Below, in pieces: positions 1-7,290 of a stretch of DNA of 16,663 nucleotides. A program made the position numbers and the translations under genes. The notes under the pieces are model-generated. The model ran no database searches. It was not told where the DNA came from and saw nothing but the letters and a program-made list of their open reading frames with translations. Each line of letters begins with the position of its first letter. The stretch's first letter is position 1. The stretch covers positions 1 to 16,663 of the forward strand of contig CABVAP010000040.1 of the NCBI GenBank assembly GCA_902496345.1. The letters run 5' to 3'. The DNA is from an uncultured Eubacteriales bacterium (GTDB taxonomy: Bacteria; Bacillota; Clostridia; Lachnospirales; CAG-274).

Positions 1-45
1 CTCTTTCTTTCAAGAAAGAGGGCAGAGTTTGAGACGGAGTCTCAA
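1..45. repeat. Two small inverted repeats upstream of the MocR-like gene
   Basis: CTCTTTCTT (1-9) faces AAGAAAGAG (12-20), and TTGAGAC (29-35) faces GTCTCAA (39-45) across a 3-base loop. Both could form hairpins in an RNA entering from the left. With the terminator-like hairpin that follows they give three consecutive stem-loops directly in front of the regulator gene. They may belong to the 3' end of an upstream gene outside the window or to a leader of the regulator mRNA; the sequence alone does not decide. Confidence 0.5.
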
Positions 46-51
46 GGTTTT

Positions 52-87
52 AAAAGGGTTTTTGGCTTTGATAAACCCCTATTTTTT
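52..87 (+). terminator. Terminator-like hairpin just before the MocR-like gene
   Basis: GGGTTT (56-61) pairs with AAACCC (73-78), followed within three bases by six T (82-87). The stem is short, so strength is uncertain. The Shine-Dalgarno AGGTGAG of the regulator starts only four bases later, so no promoter fits between them. Either transcription of the regulator reads through this hairpin (attenuation-like), or it is a leaky terminator of an upstream gene. Confidence 0.45.
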
Positions 88-90
88 CGG

Positions 91-97
91 AGGTGAG
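91..97 (+). promoter_or_regulatory. Ribosome binding site that fixes the MocR-like start
   Basis: AGGTGAG at 91-97 lies three bases before the ATG at 101. The reading frame is open back to an ATG at 29, but that start has no Shine-Dalgarno and would add 24 residues unlike the family, encoded by the hairpin region. The start at 101 is therefore preferred. Confidence 0.75.
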
Positions 98-100
98 TTA

Positions 101-1468
101 ATGGAAATTGATAAAAATTCAGAAAGACCGATATATTTGCAAATTTATGATAATATCATTGATGAAATAAAAAATGGTTATCTTATTTCTGGGGATAGGC
201 TTTTATCAAGACGAAAGCTTAGTGAAAAACTGTCTGTTTCTTCTCAGTCTGTTGAAAATGCTTATCAAAAATTAATCGCTGATGGATATATATTTTCAAA
301 GGCTGGTAGTGGTTACTATGTTACAACAGATAGATTTTGGGACGAAGACCATAAAATAATGAAAAGCCGAATTTATAACTTTAGTACAAACGGTGTTGAA
401 ACATCTAAATTACCTTTCCAAACTTGGTCTAAACTCTTACGAATTACTATAAAAGAGGATAAAGGTCTTTTTCAACACGGTGATAAGGCTGGTGAATGGT
501 CGCTTAGAAAAAGTATAAGACGACTTTTGTTTAGAACACAGGGCATAAAATGTAAAACAGAGCAGATTATTATTGGACCGGGTTATGAAGATTTACTTCG
601 TGAAATATTTAATCTTTTTGGAATGGAAAAAAACGTTATAATGAACAATTATTATAACTATAGGGCGAGGGAAGCTGCTATATATTCAAGAAGTAACATA
701 AAATATATTACAAATGACGAAAATGGACCTTTTCTTGATGAGTTAAACCAGTTTTCTGACGGTGTTTTATATCAAGAACCTACCCACGATTTGCCTATGG
801 CTGTGACTTTATCCATTGAAAAAAGAAAGGCTATTATTGATTGGCTAAACTCTGGAAGTGGGAAATATGTAATTGAAGATGCAAGCGACAATGATTTTCA
901 ATATGGAAAAAACGAAAAAACACTTTGGGAGCTTTCTGGTGGGAAAAATGTTATTTATCTTGGAAATTTTTCTATGACAATTGCTCCCTCTATGAAGATA
1001 GGTTATATCGTTGCACCTGATGAATTTGTTAAATGGTGGTTTAAGAAAAAAACTTTCTATCTAAACAGAGTGTCACGTATTGAACAAGTTACTCTATCAA
1101 AGTTTATTGACCTTGGATATTACGAAAAACACATAAAATATATGTGCGATATTTATGAGGAAAAAACAAAGGTAGTTATAGATGCTGTGAAAAAATCAAA
1201 ACTTTCTGAAAAAACAAAAATATTCGGCTATACTGCCGGAATGTATTGCAATATGTCGTTTGATATTTCACTTGATGAAGAAGAGGCAAGAAAAATATGT
1301 TTGCAAAATAGGATAAAAATAAGTAGCCTTACTACTTGTATTGAAGATGAAAAAAGAGCAACGTTGCCTCCTAATACCTACAACATCGGATATGGTGACC
1401 TTACCAATACACAAATTCGTGACGGAATAAACTTACTTGCGTCTATATGGGAAAAATATTTGAATTGA
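101..1468 (+). CDS. MocR-type GntR regulator with degenerate aminotransferase domain
   Basis: A 455-residue protein with the usual MocR layout. A GntR winged helix-turn-helix (about residues 5-78, with RPIYLQIYDNI at the start and GSGYYV at the wing) is followed by a fold-type I aminotransferase-like domain (about 110-455). The helix-turn-helix matches the family well, so DNA binding is expected. The PLP pocket is altered: where the family has S-K-T-L-A-P this protein reads NFSMTIAP, putting Met292 in place of the Schiff-base lysine. The EDDYD segment reads EDASD, keeping Asp260 but with Ser262 where GabR has its tyrosine. Family knowledge: MocR proteins such as GabR and PdxR bind PLP through that lysine as an effector. 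Inference: this copy cannot form the internal aldimine and either senses something else or binds PLP non-covalently. Its targets are unknown; the neighbouring lyase gene and non-coding interval are candidates. Confidence 0.88.
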   Translation: MEIDKNSERPIYLQIYDNIIDEIKNGYLISGDRLLSRRKLSEKLSVSSQSVENAYQKLIADGYIFSKAGSGYYVTTDRFWDEDHKIMKSRIYNFSTNGVETSKLPFQTWSKLLRITIKEDKGLFQHGDKAGEWSLRKSIRRLLFRTQGIKCKTEQIIIGPGYEDLLREIFNLFGMEKNVIMNNYYNYRAREAAIYSRSNIKYITNDENGPFLDELNQFSDGVLYQEPTHDLPMAVTLSIEKRKAIIDWLNSGSGKYVIEDASDNDFQYGKNEKTLWELSGGKNVIYLGNFSMTIAPSMKIGYIVAPDEFVKWWFKKKTFYLNRVSRIEQVTLSKFIDLGYYEKHIKYMCDIYEEKTKVVIDAVKKSKLSEKTKIFGYTAGMYCNMSFDISLDEEEARKICLQNRIKISSLTTCIEDEKRATLPPNTYNIGYGDLTNTQIRDGINLLASIWEKYLN

Positions 1469-1877
1469 TTGAAAAACCGTTTTGGCTATTATGTGGCTAG
1501 ACGATTTTTATAGTTATTTTTTGAAAAAACTTTTTTATGAAAAGTGAGAATTTATTAAATTGGCATTTTAAAATATTTTGATATTGGTACTTTTAATAAT
1601 GTAACTTTTCTTTTATAATAAAAATGTGATGAAAGTAAGTTGTTAATATGTTTTTGTTCTAATGCTCTTTTTAGGTGTTAAACTTATAAAAAATGTTTTT
1701 TATTAACTAACGTTATTTGGCAATAACTTATCTTTCAAATAGGGTAAAAGGAAAAGATATTTTAAACCAAAATTTTTAACTTGGTAATAAAATAAATTTA
1801 ATAAAAAACAAAAACTGGTCAAGGTCAGGAATTATAAAAATTCTTGAACACAATTATCACACACACATTTATATAAC

Positions 1878-1920
1878 AAAAAACCTATTATGGCTTTTTA
1901 CAGCTGTAATAGGTTTTTTT
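1878..1920 (+). terminator. Strong intrinsic terminator, possibly bidirectional
   Basis: AAAAAACCTATTA (1878-1890) pairs with TAATAGGTTTTTT (1907-1919), and the stem extends inward through two G-T wobbles and GGCT/AGCT-like pairs to a six-base loop. The T tract makes it a plus-strand terminator; the matching A tract upstream would serve the minus strand too. It insulates the lyase promoters from the regulator side. Confidence 0.85.
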
Positions 1921-1927
1921 GTGCATA

Positions 1928-1956
1928 TTGACATAATTTAAAAATATTAGTATAAA
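1928..1956 (+). promoter_or_regulatory. Sigma-A-type promoter of the pectate lyase (upstream copy)
   Basis: TTGACA at 1928-1933, a 17-base spacer, and TATAAA at 1951-1956. The -35 is a perfect consensus and the -10 matches five of six. It directly follows the terminator. The expected transcript starts near 1963 with a leader of about 170 nucleotides. Confidence 0.65.
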
Positions 1957-1959
1957 TAA

Positions 1960-1988
1960 TTGTAATGGTATAAGTTATATGGTATAAT
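1960..1988 (+). promoter_or_regulatory. Second candidate promoter of the pectate lyase, extended -10
   Basis: TATAAT at 1983-1988 is preceded by TGG (TGn, extended -10), with TTGTAA at 1960-1965 and a 17-base spacer. It overlaps the downstream side of the first promoter. Both may be used, or one may be the true start. Confidence 0.5.
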
Positions 1989-2133
1989 GGCTATATTAAA
2001 ATTTAAGTTGTATTTAGTTAAAATATTGATTTGTACAGACAAAAAGCTATAAAAATATGTCATATTGCTATGTTTGTACGCATATATATTCTGATTATAG
2101 TACAACTTTTACTATATTTTAAGGAGTGATACA

Positions 2134-5100
2134 ATGAAAAGGTTTAAGAGAATTATCGCAACAATGGTTTCGGTTGTTATGGTTTCAACACTTATGCCAA
2201 ATGTTGTACTTGCAGACGAAACCTCTAGCGAACAGGTCCTTGCTTTCCCAGAAGCAGACGGTGGTGGAAAATATGCTAAAGGGGCAAGAGGTAGCGATGA
2301 AATTGAAGTTTATCACGTTACAAACACAAATAACAGTGGGGAGGGTTCTTTAGTCGATGCACTCTCTAAAGAGGGTAGAATCGTTGTATTCGACACAGAT
2401 GGTGTTATCAAAGTTGATGAAACCCTTAGAATCCCTAGTAACACTACTATTCTTGCACAGACTGCTCCTGGTGAGGGTATAACTGTTACAGGTAACGATG
2501 TTCAGCTTGTAAACGGTGCAAAAGATGTTATTGTTCGTTATCTTAAAGTTAGACCAACTGATTTAAATGGTGGAGAGCCTGACGGTCTTGGTGGTCAATT
2601 TGGTACAAGAATAATTTATGACCATTGTAGCATTTCTTGGGGAGTTGATGAACTTCTTACTTTATACGCTGGTTCTTATGAATCTGTAAACGTTGAAGCT
2701 GGCAAACCTCACGGTTCTTATTACACAGTTTCAAATACTATTTCAGCAGAAAGCCTTAGAATGAGTAGTCACTTCAAAGGTGCTCACGGTTACGGTGCTA
2801 TTATGGGTGCTGACACAGCTAGTTATCACCACAATCTTTTAGCTCATCACGACAGCCGCAGCCCTCGTCTTGACAGAGAAATGAACGGTACAGAAGTTGT
2901 AAACAATGTTATATATGACTGGGGTCAAACTAACTCTGCTTATGGTGGAGAGCCTTATTCAATGCACAATAAATCCCAAAACCCTACAAATGTAAACTAT
3001 TACAACAATTACTACAATTATGGTGCGTCAACTAAAAGTAGTATTAGAAGTAAAATATTTGAGTTTACAAACAAATATGCTGATACTGTAAAAGGTAATT
3101 ACTACATCACAGGCAACTACGTATATGGTGATTCAGCTACAACAAGCGATAATACAAAGGGTCTTAAAAATCCAACTTATGCAAATCTTTTAGCATCACC
3201 TAACAGCCTTGGCGAATATCAGCTTACTCCTGAAACTGCTGAAAACGCTCGTCAAAATACTCTTGATAATGTTGGGGCAACTTTACCAAAAAGAGATGCG
3301 ATTGACGCAAGAATTATAAATGACGTTAAAAACCTTACAGGTAGAGTTATAAACAAAGTTCACGAAGTAGGTGGCGAAATTGATTTAAACAAAGAACCTA
3401 CTGAACAAAGAGTATTTACAATACCTAGTGACTGGATTGCTGAAAAAGGTCTTTCTGCTTATAAAGAAAATGAAATTATAACTGACGGTGAATTTAAAGG
3501 TTATACTTTAATTGAAGCTTATGTAAACGACTGGACAGCTAAACAGGAAGCTCCAACAAATGCGAATATTACAGTCATTTCGCCTGTTACTGCTGGTATA
3601 ACTAACACTGTAAACGGCTATAGTGTTGCAAGAGGTAAATGGGAAACAGTTTCAGAGGGTGAAACTGTGAACTATCACGCTGTTGCAACTCCTGTTTCTG
3701 GTACTACTATTGAAAAATTCGAACTTTATGACGGAAATACACTTCTTAAAGATTATGGAAATGTGGCAGAAATAAACGACAACATTACTCTTGACGCTGG
3801 TACACACTATCTTACAAGTAGAGCTTACAACTCTAAAGGTGAAAAAACGCAAAGTACAGAGGCTATTGTATATGTTAAGAAAACAGGGGGAGATACCGGA
3901 GAATTTAAAGTAACTGAAATCAAAGGTAACCAAGCACTTCAGTTCGCTGGTAAAAGTGGGGTTTCTGTTGATGAAAATGGTGTGTATACTTTATATGGTT
4001 CAGGTTCAGCTGGTGTTATGAGTACAACTGCTACTAAAAGCACTACTGAAACAGGAACCGAGTCTATTTTTACAGCGTCAAACACTGGTGACTCTTGTAC
4101 ATATTTATATAAACCGGTAACTGGTAACTTTGATATAAAAGTAAAAATTGAATCTGTTCCTAAATTTGAAAATCAACAAATAAATGGTCTTATGTTTAGG
4201 GAAACTCTTGACGCCGGTTCAAGAATGACTATGATTACAGACGGTTGGCTTAAGTTAGGTCAAAACGAACGTATTATATCAAGAGATACAAAAGACGCAA
4301 AATCTTACGCAAGATACTTTAAAAATAAAAATGGTGTTGATGTTGAGCAAAGCGAAAGCGTTGACTACCCAAGTGAGCCATATATGAGAATTGTTAGATA
4401 TGGTGATGATGTTTACTTATATGTATCTGATGACGGCGAAGACTGGACAGACAACACAACTAGAAAACCTTATAAAATGACGTTTAAAAACCTTGCTGAT
4501 ACTGTTTATATAGGTTATGCAACAGACTCTGCTGATACACTTACACCTATACCTTATTTAGCTGAATCAAAATTTAGTGGTCTTAGCATTGTCGAAGGTT
4601 CTGACGTTGAAGACCCTTCTGCTGGCGATGATGTTTATGTTCCTTCTTACGTAAAACACGAAACTGCAAATGGGTTTAAATATTCTGAATCTTTCCTTAT
4701 GAAAGATACTACAAGCAATGGTAAATGGATAATATCTTCTGACGGTGACGCAACTAAATGCTATGAAGATATTGAAAATATTGCTGGAAACGAAACACCT
4801 AAATTAGCTCTTATTGATAAAGCTACACAAATTTCTATTCCTGAAGAATTACAGTCAGGAAAATATCAACTTGATTTTGATATGCTCACAACAAACACAG
4901 CTGACGCTGGTAGGTCATTTAGAATTTATATGGATAATGCTGTTCACCCTTATGATGAAACAACAGGTAAAGCTACAGAAATGGGTACAGACGGTGCGTT
5001 CTTACATATAACAGACCTTGCTAAAAAAGTTTATTCAACAACTCAAGTTGCTGATATTTCTGCAAAAGCTGCCAATGACACTATGAATCCAATGTATGAC

Positions 5101-5586
5101 GTTGATGCTAACTCTTGGTATCACTATACAATTACAGGAACTAACGGCTCTGATGACATTAACGTTACTGTATCAAAACACGGCTCTGACGGTCAGTATG
5201 ACCCTAGCAACTTATCTACCCCTGTTTATGACGGAAAAGTTTCAGCAACAGAGGGTAGGGATACTATATTTAAACAGCTTAAATTTATGAAGACTGCCGG
5301 TGGAGAACTTTATTTTGATAATATTGTTTTTGCTGGTGATAACTCATCTGAACCTACTCCTACACCTACAGAAAAAACAGGCGATGTTGACCAGAATGGC
5401 AGAATTACTGCAAATGACGCAGCTGCTGTACTTCAATACGTTCTTAATCCTAATATGGAGGTTGGAAAAGGCTGGAACATTGAACAGGGTGACGTTGACG
5501 ATAGTGAAGTTATAGAGATTAATGACGCTGTTCAAATACTTAATAAAGTTTTAAATTCTTCTTATAAATTTGATAAACGCAGTTAA
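2134..5586 (+). CDS. Secreted multidomain pectate lyase (PL1-like) with C-terminal dockerin
   Basis: 1150 residues; start supported by AAGGAG at 2121-2126. Residues 1-27 are a Sec signal peptide (KRFKR, hydrophobic stretch, cleavage after VLA). The catalytic domain (about 36-465) opens with AFPEADGGGKYAKGARG and shows the pectate lyase superfamily signatures DHCSISWGVDE (163-173) and HHDSRSPR (238-245), whose arginines match the catalytic RxPR of PL1. A parallel beta-helix cleaving polygalacturonate by calcium-dependent beta-elimination is expected. Then follow an Ig-like domain (about 474-583), a DUF1349/concanavalin-like sandwich (about 591-822), a module I cannot assign (about 838-1069), a PTPTPT linker, and a type I dockerin (1084-1145). 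The dockerin has two F-hand calcium loops: D1084, D1086, N1088, T1092, D1095 and D1120, D1122, S1124, E1128, D1131. Family knowledge: dockerins dock enzymes onto cohesins of a cellulosome. No scaffoldin lies in the window. The gene is monocistronic between its own promoters and terminator. Confidence 0.9.
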   Translation: MKRFKRIIATMVSVVMVSTLMPNVVLADETSSEQVLAFPEADGGGKYAKGARGSDEIEVYHVTNTNNSGEGSLVDALSKEGRIVVFDTDGVIKVDETLRIPSNTTILAQTAPGEGITVTGNDVQLVNGAKDVIVRYLKVRPTDLNGGEPDGLGGQFGTRIIYDHCSISWGVDELLTLYAGSYESVNVEAGKPHGSYYTVSNTISAESLRMSSHFKGAHGYGAIMGADTASYHHNLLAHHDSRSPRLDREMNGTEVVNNVIYDWGQTNSAYGGEPYSMHNKSQNPTNVNYYNNYYNYGASTKSSIRSKIFEFTNKYADTVKGNYYITGNYVYGDSATTSDNTKGLKNPTYANLLASPNSLGEYQLTPETAENARQNTLDNVGATLPKRDAIDARIINDVKNLTGRVINKVHEVGGEIDLNKEPTEQRVFTIPSDWIAEKGLSAYKENEIITDGEFKGYTLIEAYVNDWTAKQEAPTNANITVISPVTAGITNTVNGYSVARGKWETVSEGETVNYHAVATPVSGTTIEKFELYDGNTLLKDYGNVAEINDNITLDAGTHYLTSRAYNSKGEKTQSTEAIVYVKKTGGDTGEFKVTEIKGNQALQFAGKSGVSVDENGVYTLYGSGSAGVMSTTATKSTTETGTESIFTASNTGDSCTYLYKPVTGNFDIKVKIESVPKFENQQINGLMFRETLDAGSRMTMITDGWLKLGQNERIISRDTKDAKSYARYFKNKNGVDVEQSESVDYPSEPYMRIVRYGDDVYLYVSDDGEDWTDNTTRKPYKMTFKNLADTVYIGYATDSADTLTPIPYLAESKFSGLSIVEGSDVEDPSAGDDVYVPSYVKHETANGFKYSESFLMKDTTSNGKWIISSDGDATKCYEDIENIAGNETPKLALIDKATQISIPEELQSGKYQLDFDMLTTNTADAGRSFRIYMDNAVHPYDETTGKATEMGTDGAFLHITDLAKKVYSTTQVADISAKAANDTMNPMYDVDANSWYHYTITGTNGSDDINVTVSKHGSDGQYDPSNLSTPVYDGKVSATEGRDTIFKQLKFMKTAGGELYFDNIVFAGDNSSEPTPTPTEKTGDVDQNGRITANDAAAVLQYVLNPNMEVGKGWNIEQGDVDDSEVIEINDAVQILNKVLNSSYKFDKRS

Positions 5587-5647
5587 TTGTCTTATAGCTT
5601 TTTAAAAATTTTGATGTCAGTAAAATTTGAGAATTTTATATGTTGAT

Positions 5648-5684
5648 AAAAAATCTCTGCCAATAATGTGGCAGAGATTTTTTT
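5648..5684 (+). terminator. Intrinsic terminator of the pectate lyase
   Basis: A perfect 14-base-pair stem, AAAAAATCTCTGCC (5648-5661) with GGCAGAGATTTTTT (5670-5683), an 8-base loop and a T run. It lies about 60 bases after the lyase stop codon. Confidence 0.92.
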
Positions 5685-5795
5685 GTAGTTTGTTTAGATT
5701 GGGTAGAAAATTATAAGTTATAAAAAAGTGCATTGTGAAAGAAGTAAACAAAATTTTGAATATAGTTTTTTTATGCTATCTTTAATTTTTGCAAT

Positions 5796-5823
5796 AAAAA
5801 AGGCTACTTTTCTAGTAGCCTTA
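5796..5823 (-). terminator. Intrinsic terminator on the minus strand, downstream of 6S RNA
   Basis: Read on the minus strand, AAGGCTACT (5822-5814) pairs with AGTAGCCTT (5808-5800) around a 5-base loop, followed by a run of T from the A tract at 5796-5801. It ends transcription coming from the 6S RNA promoter and faces the lyase terminator, so the two convergent units are separated. An additional weak hairpin (about 5826-5850) lies between the 6S body and this terminator. Confidence 0.82.
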
Positions 5824-5857
5824 AATGTTGTTATATAAAAACAAACATCGATTTAAA

Positions 5858-6052
5858 AATAACCCCAAGATGCCGGTCCCTGATTTTGACACCTAGTGAG
5901 TGTCAAGTGGGTTTCCGCTTCAAATTCGCTGTCTTCCTCTGCCCAAAGGGAATTAGCTTGAGGCCTGACATTGAAACCTGATATAAAGAATCCCGTATAA
6001 GAAATGTAGGTTCAAAATAAAAGGTAAACGAACACCTCAGGTGGTTAATCAA
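5858..6052 (-). ncRNA. ssrS: 6S RNA
   Basis: Recognised by reading the minus strand. The 5' arm AACCACCTGAGGTGTTCG (6046-6029) pairs with the 3' arm GGCATCTTGGGGTT (5874-5861) in a long closing stem with a few bulges and G-U pairs. This corresponds to E. coli 6S GAGATGTTCG with CGGCATCTCGG. Between them lie 6S-like elements, including GCGGAAACCCACTTGACA (5919-5902) and a TTGACAC/GTGTCAA hairpin. The length of about 195 nucleotides fits. It has a sigma-A promoter just upstream and a terminator downstream, and no open frame. Known role: 6S RNA mimics an open promoter, binds the housekeeping sigma RNA polymerase, and damps transcription in stationary phase. The exact 5' end (about 6067 from the promoter) and the processed 3' end are estimates. 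Confidence 0.88.
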
Positions 6053-6074
6053 TTAATTTTTCTATCTGATATAG

Positions 6075-6103
6075 ATTATAATATATTATGTGTTATTATT
6101 CAA
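6075..6103 (-). promoter_or_regulatory. Promoter of the 6S RNA (minus strand)
   Basis: On the minus strand, TTGAAT (6103-6098), a 17-base spacer and a consensus TATAAT (6080-6075). Initiation is expected near 6067, shortly before the 6S closing stem. Confidence 0.72.
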
Positions 6104-6305
6104 TAGTTTATTATAAATTTTTAAAATTATTTATAGGACGTTAAATAGATATAATTTTTTTGTTATAACTATTATATGAAAATTTAAAACTTTGTAAAAA
6201 AATTGATTTTTATGTATAGTATTGAAATGTTGATGTTTTAGCTGTTTTTATGGCTTTTAGATTTTTATGTTTATGTGTCACTTGTATTAAAATCGGATTT
6301 TTTAA

Positions 6306-6334
6306 TTGCAAAATAGTTTGTTTTTTTGTATAAT
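6306..6334 (+). promoter_or_regulatory. Promoter candidate for the exopolysaccharide operon
   Basis: TTGCAA (6306-6311), 17 bases, then a perfect TATAAT (6329-6334). It is the best sigma-A-like match upstream of the nucleotidyltransferase gene and would give a leader of about 140 nucleotides. No c-di-GMP riboswitch motif is visible in that leader. Confidence 0.6.
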
Positions 6335-6417
6335 GAAAATAGCTATGTTTATAAATAATCAAGTAATCTTAATTATATTTTACTCGATTATAAAAAAATT
6401 ATTCAAAGAAAGGAAAA

Positions 6418-6475
6418 TGCAAAATTATTATCTTTAATCGTTAATTTTGCAAATCAGAAAAATCTGATTAAGGTG
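6418..6475 (+). promoter_or_regulatory. Two leader hairpins next to the nucleotidyltransferase ribosome binding site
   Basis: TGCAAAATTA (6418-6427) pairs perfectly with TAATTTTGCA (6442-6451). AATCAGA (6452-6458) pairs with TCTGATT (6463-6469) around an AAAA loop. The second stem ends directly at the Shine-Dalgarno AAGGTG (6470-6475). The helices are AU-rich, so they are not terminators, but their position suggests an effect on translation initiation or mRNA stability. Confidence 0.55.
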
Positions 6476-6482
6476 TTTTATT

Positions 6483-7220
6483 ATGAAAGCTATTATTTTA
6501 GTTGCAGGCTATGCTACAAGATTATATCCATTGACTTTAAATACTCCTAAAGCTTTACTTCCTGTTGGTGGTAAACCTATTATTGACTATATTACAGACG
6601 AAATTAACACTATCGATGACATTGACGAAATCTATGTTGTTTCTAACCACAAATTTGCTGATGACTTTGACAAATGGGCTAGTGAAAAAAACAATAAAAA
6701 GAAAATTTCTGTTATTGATGACGGAACTACTACTGAAGAAACTAGACGTGGTGCAATCGGTGATATTTTATACACTATAAAAGAAAAAAATATCGATGAT
6801 GACCTTATGGTTATTGCCGGAGATAATTTCTTTACATACAAGCTTACTGACTACTATGACTATTTCAAAAAAGTTGGTAGTGATTGTGTTTGTGTAAAGG
6901 AATTTGAAGATAGAGAAATGCTTAAACACTTTGGCGTTGCTGTTACTGATGATAATGACAAAGTTATTGACTTTGAAGAAAAACAGGAAAATCCTAAATC
7001 TAACAAAGTTGTTTACGCTACTTACATCTACAAAAAAGAAACTTTACCTTTATTTGAAAAATACATTGAACAGGGTAATAAACCAGATGCACCAGGATAT
7101 TTTATTCAATGGCTCTTTAAAGTTAAAGATTTATTTGCATATCCTATCACTGATGGGGAATGCTATGACATTGGAACTCATAAAGCATACGATGAAATAA
7201 AAAAAGTATTTGGTGAATAG
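6483..7220 (+). CDS. Sugar-phosphate nucleotidyltransferase (RmlA/GlmU-N type)
   Basis: 245 residues; AAGGTG at 6470-6475 precedes the ATG by seven bases. The N-terminus carries the nucleotidyltransferase signature AGYATRLYPLT (8-18) and PKALLPVGGKPIIDY (22-36): the glycine/arginine loop that binds the NTP phosphates and the PK lysine. GD114 in VIAGDNFF is the expected metal-binding aspartate. Family knowledge: these cytoplasmic enzymes join a sugar 1-phosphate to an NTP, giving an NDP-sugar and pyrophosphate. At 245 residues it is shorter than RmlA (about 290), lacks the GlmU acetyltransferase part, and resembles the minimal catalytic domain. The sugar and base specificity cannot be read from the sequence. 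As first gene of the operon it probably supplies an activated sugar for the synthase at 10300. Confidence 0.88.
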   Translation: MKAIILVAGYATRLYPLTLNTPKALLPVGGKPIIDYITDEINTIDDIDEIYVVSNHKFADDFDKWASEKNNKKKISVIDDGTTTEETRRGAIGDILYTIKEKNIDDDLMVIAGDNFFTYKLTDYYDYFKKVGSDCVCVKEFEDREMLKHFGVAVTDDNDKVIDFEEKQENPKSNKVVYATYIYKKETLPLFEKYIEQGNKPDAPGYFIQWLFKVKDLFAYPITDGECYDIGTHKAYDEIKKVFGE

Positions 7221-7290
7221 AATAAGAGAGATTGATTTTTTTAGCCATTTGAATTTGGTTTATTTATTTTTGGATTGGGGTAGATAGACT

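Larger units (their letters stand above)
1469..2133. other. 665-base intergenic interval between regulator and pectate lyase
   Basis: No convincing coding sequence is present. The first 400 bases are very AT-rich and hold two modest stem-loops: GTTATT/AATAAC at 1712-1727 with a TGGC loop, and TCAGGAATT/AATTCTTGA at 1825-1847 with one wobble pair. A strong terminator follows at 1878-1920, more than 400 bases after the regulator stop, so it may end a long 3' untranslated region or a separate small RNA. Two sigma-A-like promoters follow (1928-1956 and 1960-1988), leaving a leader of about 140-170 nucleotides before the lyase. That leader contains TTTGTAC twice (near 2031 and 2073) and GTACAA near 2100, which could pair. 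I see no known riboswitch signature in it. Confidence 0.6.
5587..6482. other. Intergenic interval holding the lyase terminator, the 6S RNA gene and the EPS promoter
   Basis: No protein gene is visible. From the left: the lyase terminator (5648-5684), about 110 AT-rich bases without recognisable signals, the minus-strand terminator (5796-5823), the 6S RNA (5858-6052, minus) and its promoter (6075-6103, minus). Then come about 200 AT-rich bases (6104-6305) in which I see nothing, the plus-strand promoter (6306-6334), and a structured leader running to the nucleotidyltransferase gene. Confidence 0.75.

Noticed and set aside
29..100. Upstream ATG at 29 as the start of the regulator
   Set aside because: It lacks a Shine-Dalgarno, the extra 24 residues are encoded by hairpin sequence and do not resemble the family; the ATG at 101 has AGGTGAG in place.
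2134..5586. Possible second catalytic domain in the C-terminal half of the lyase
   Set aside because: The segments after residue 470 look like Ig-like, concanavalin-like and unassigned binding-type modules; I see no lyase or hydrolase motif in them.
6335..6482. Possible c-di-GMP riboswitch in the leader of the EPS operon
   Set aside because: Neither the GEMM-I conserved core nor the class II motif can be found; only AU-rich hairpins are present. The same holds for 10111-10299 and 1963-2133.
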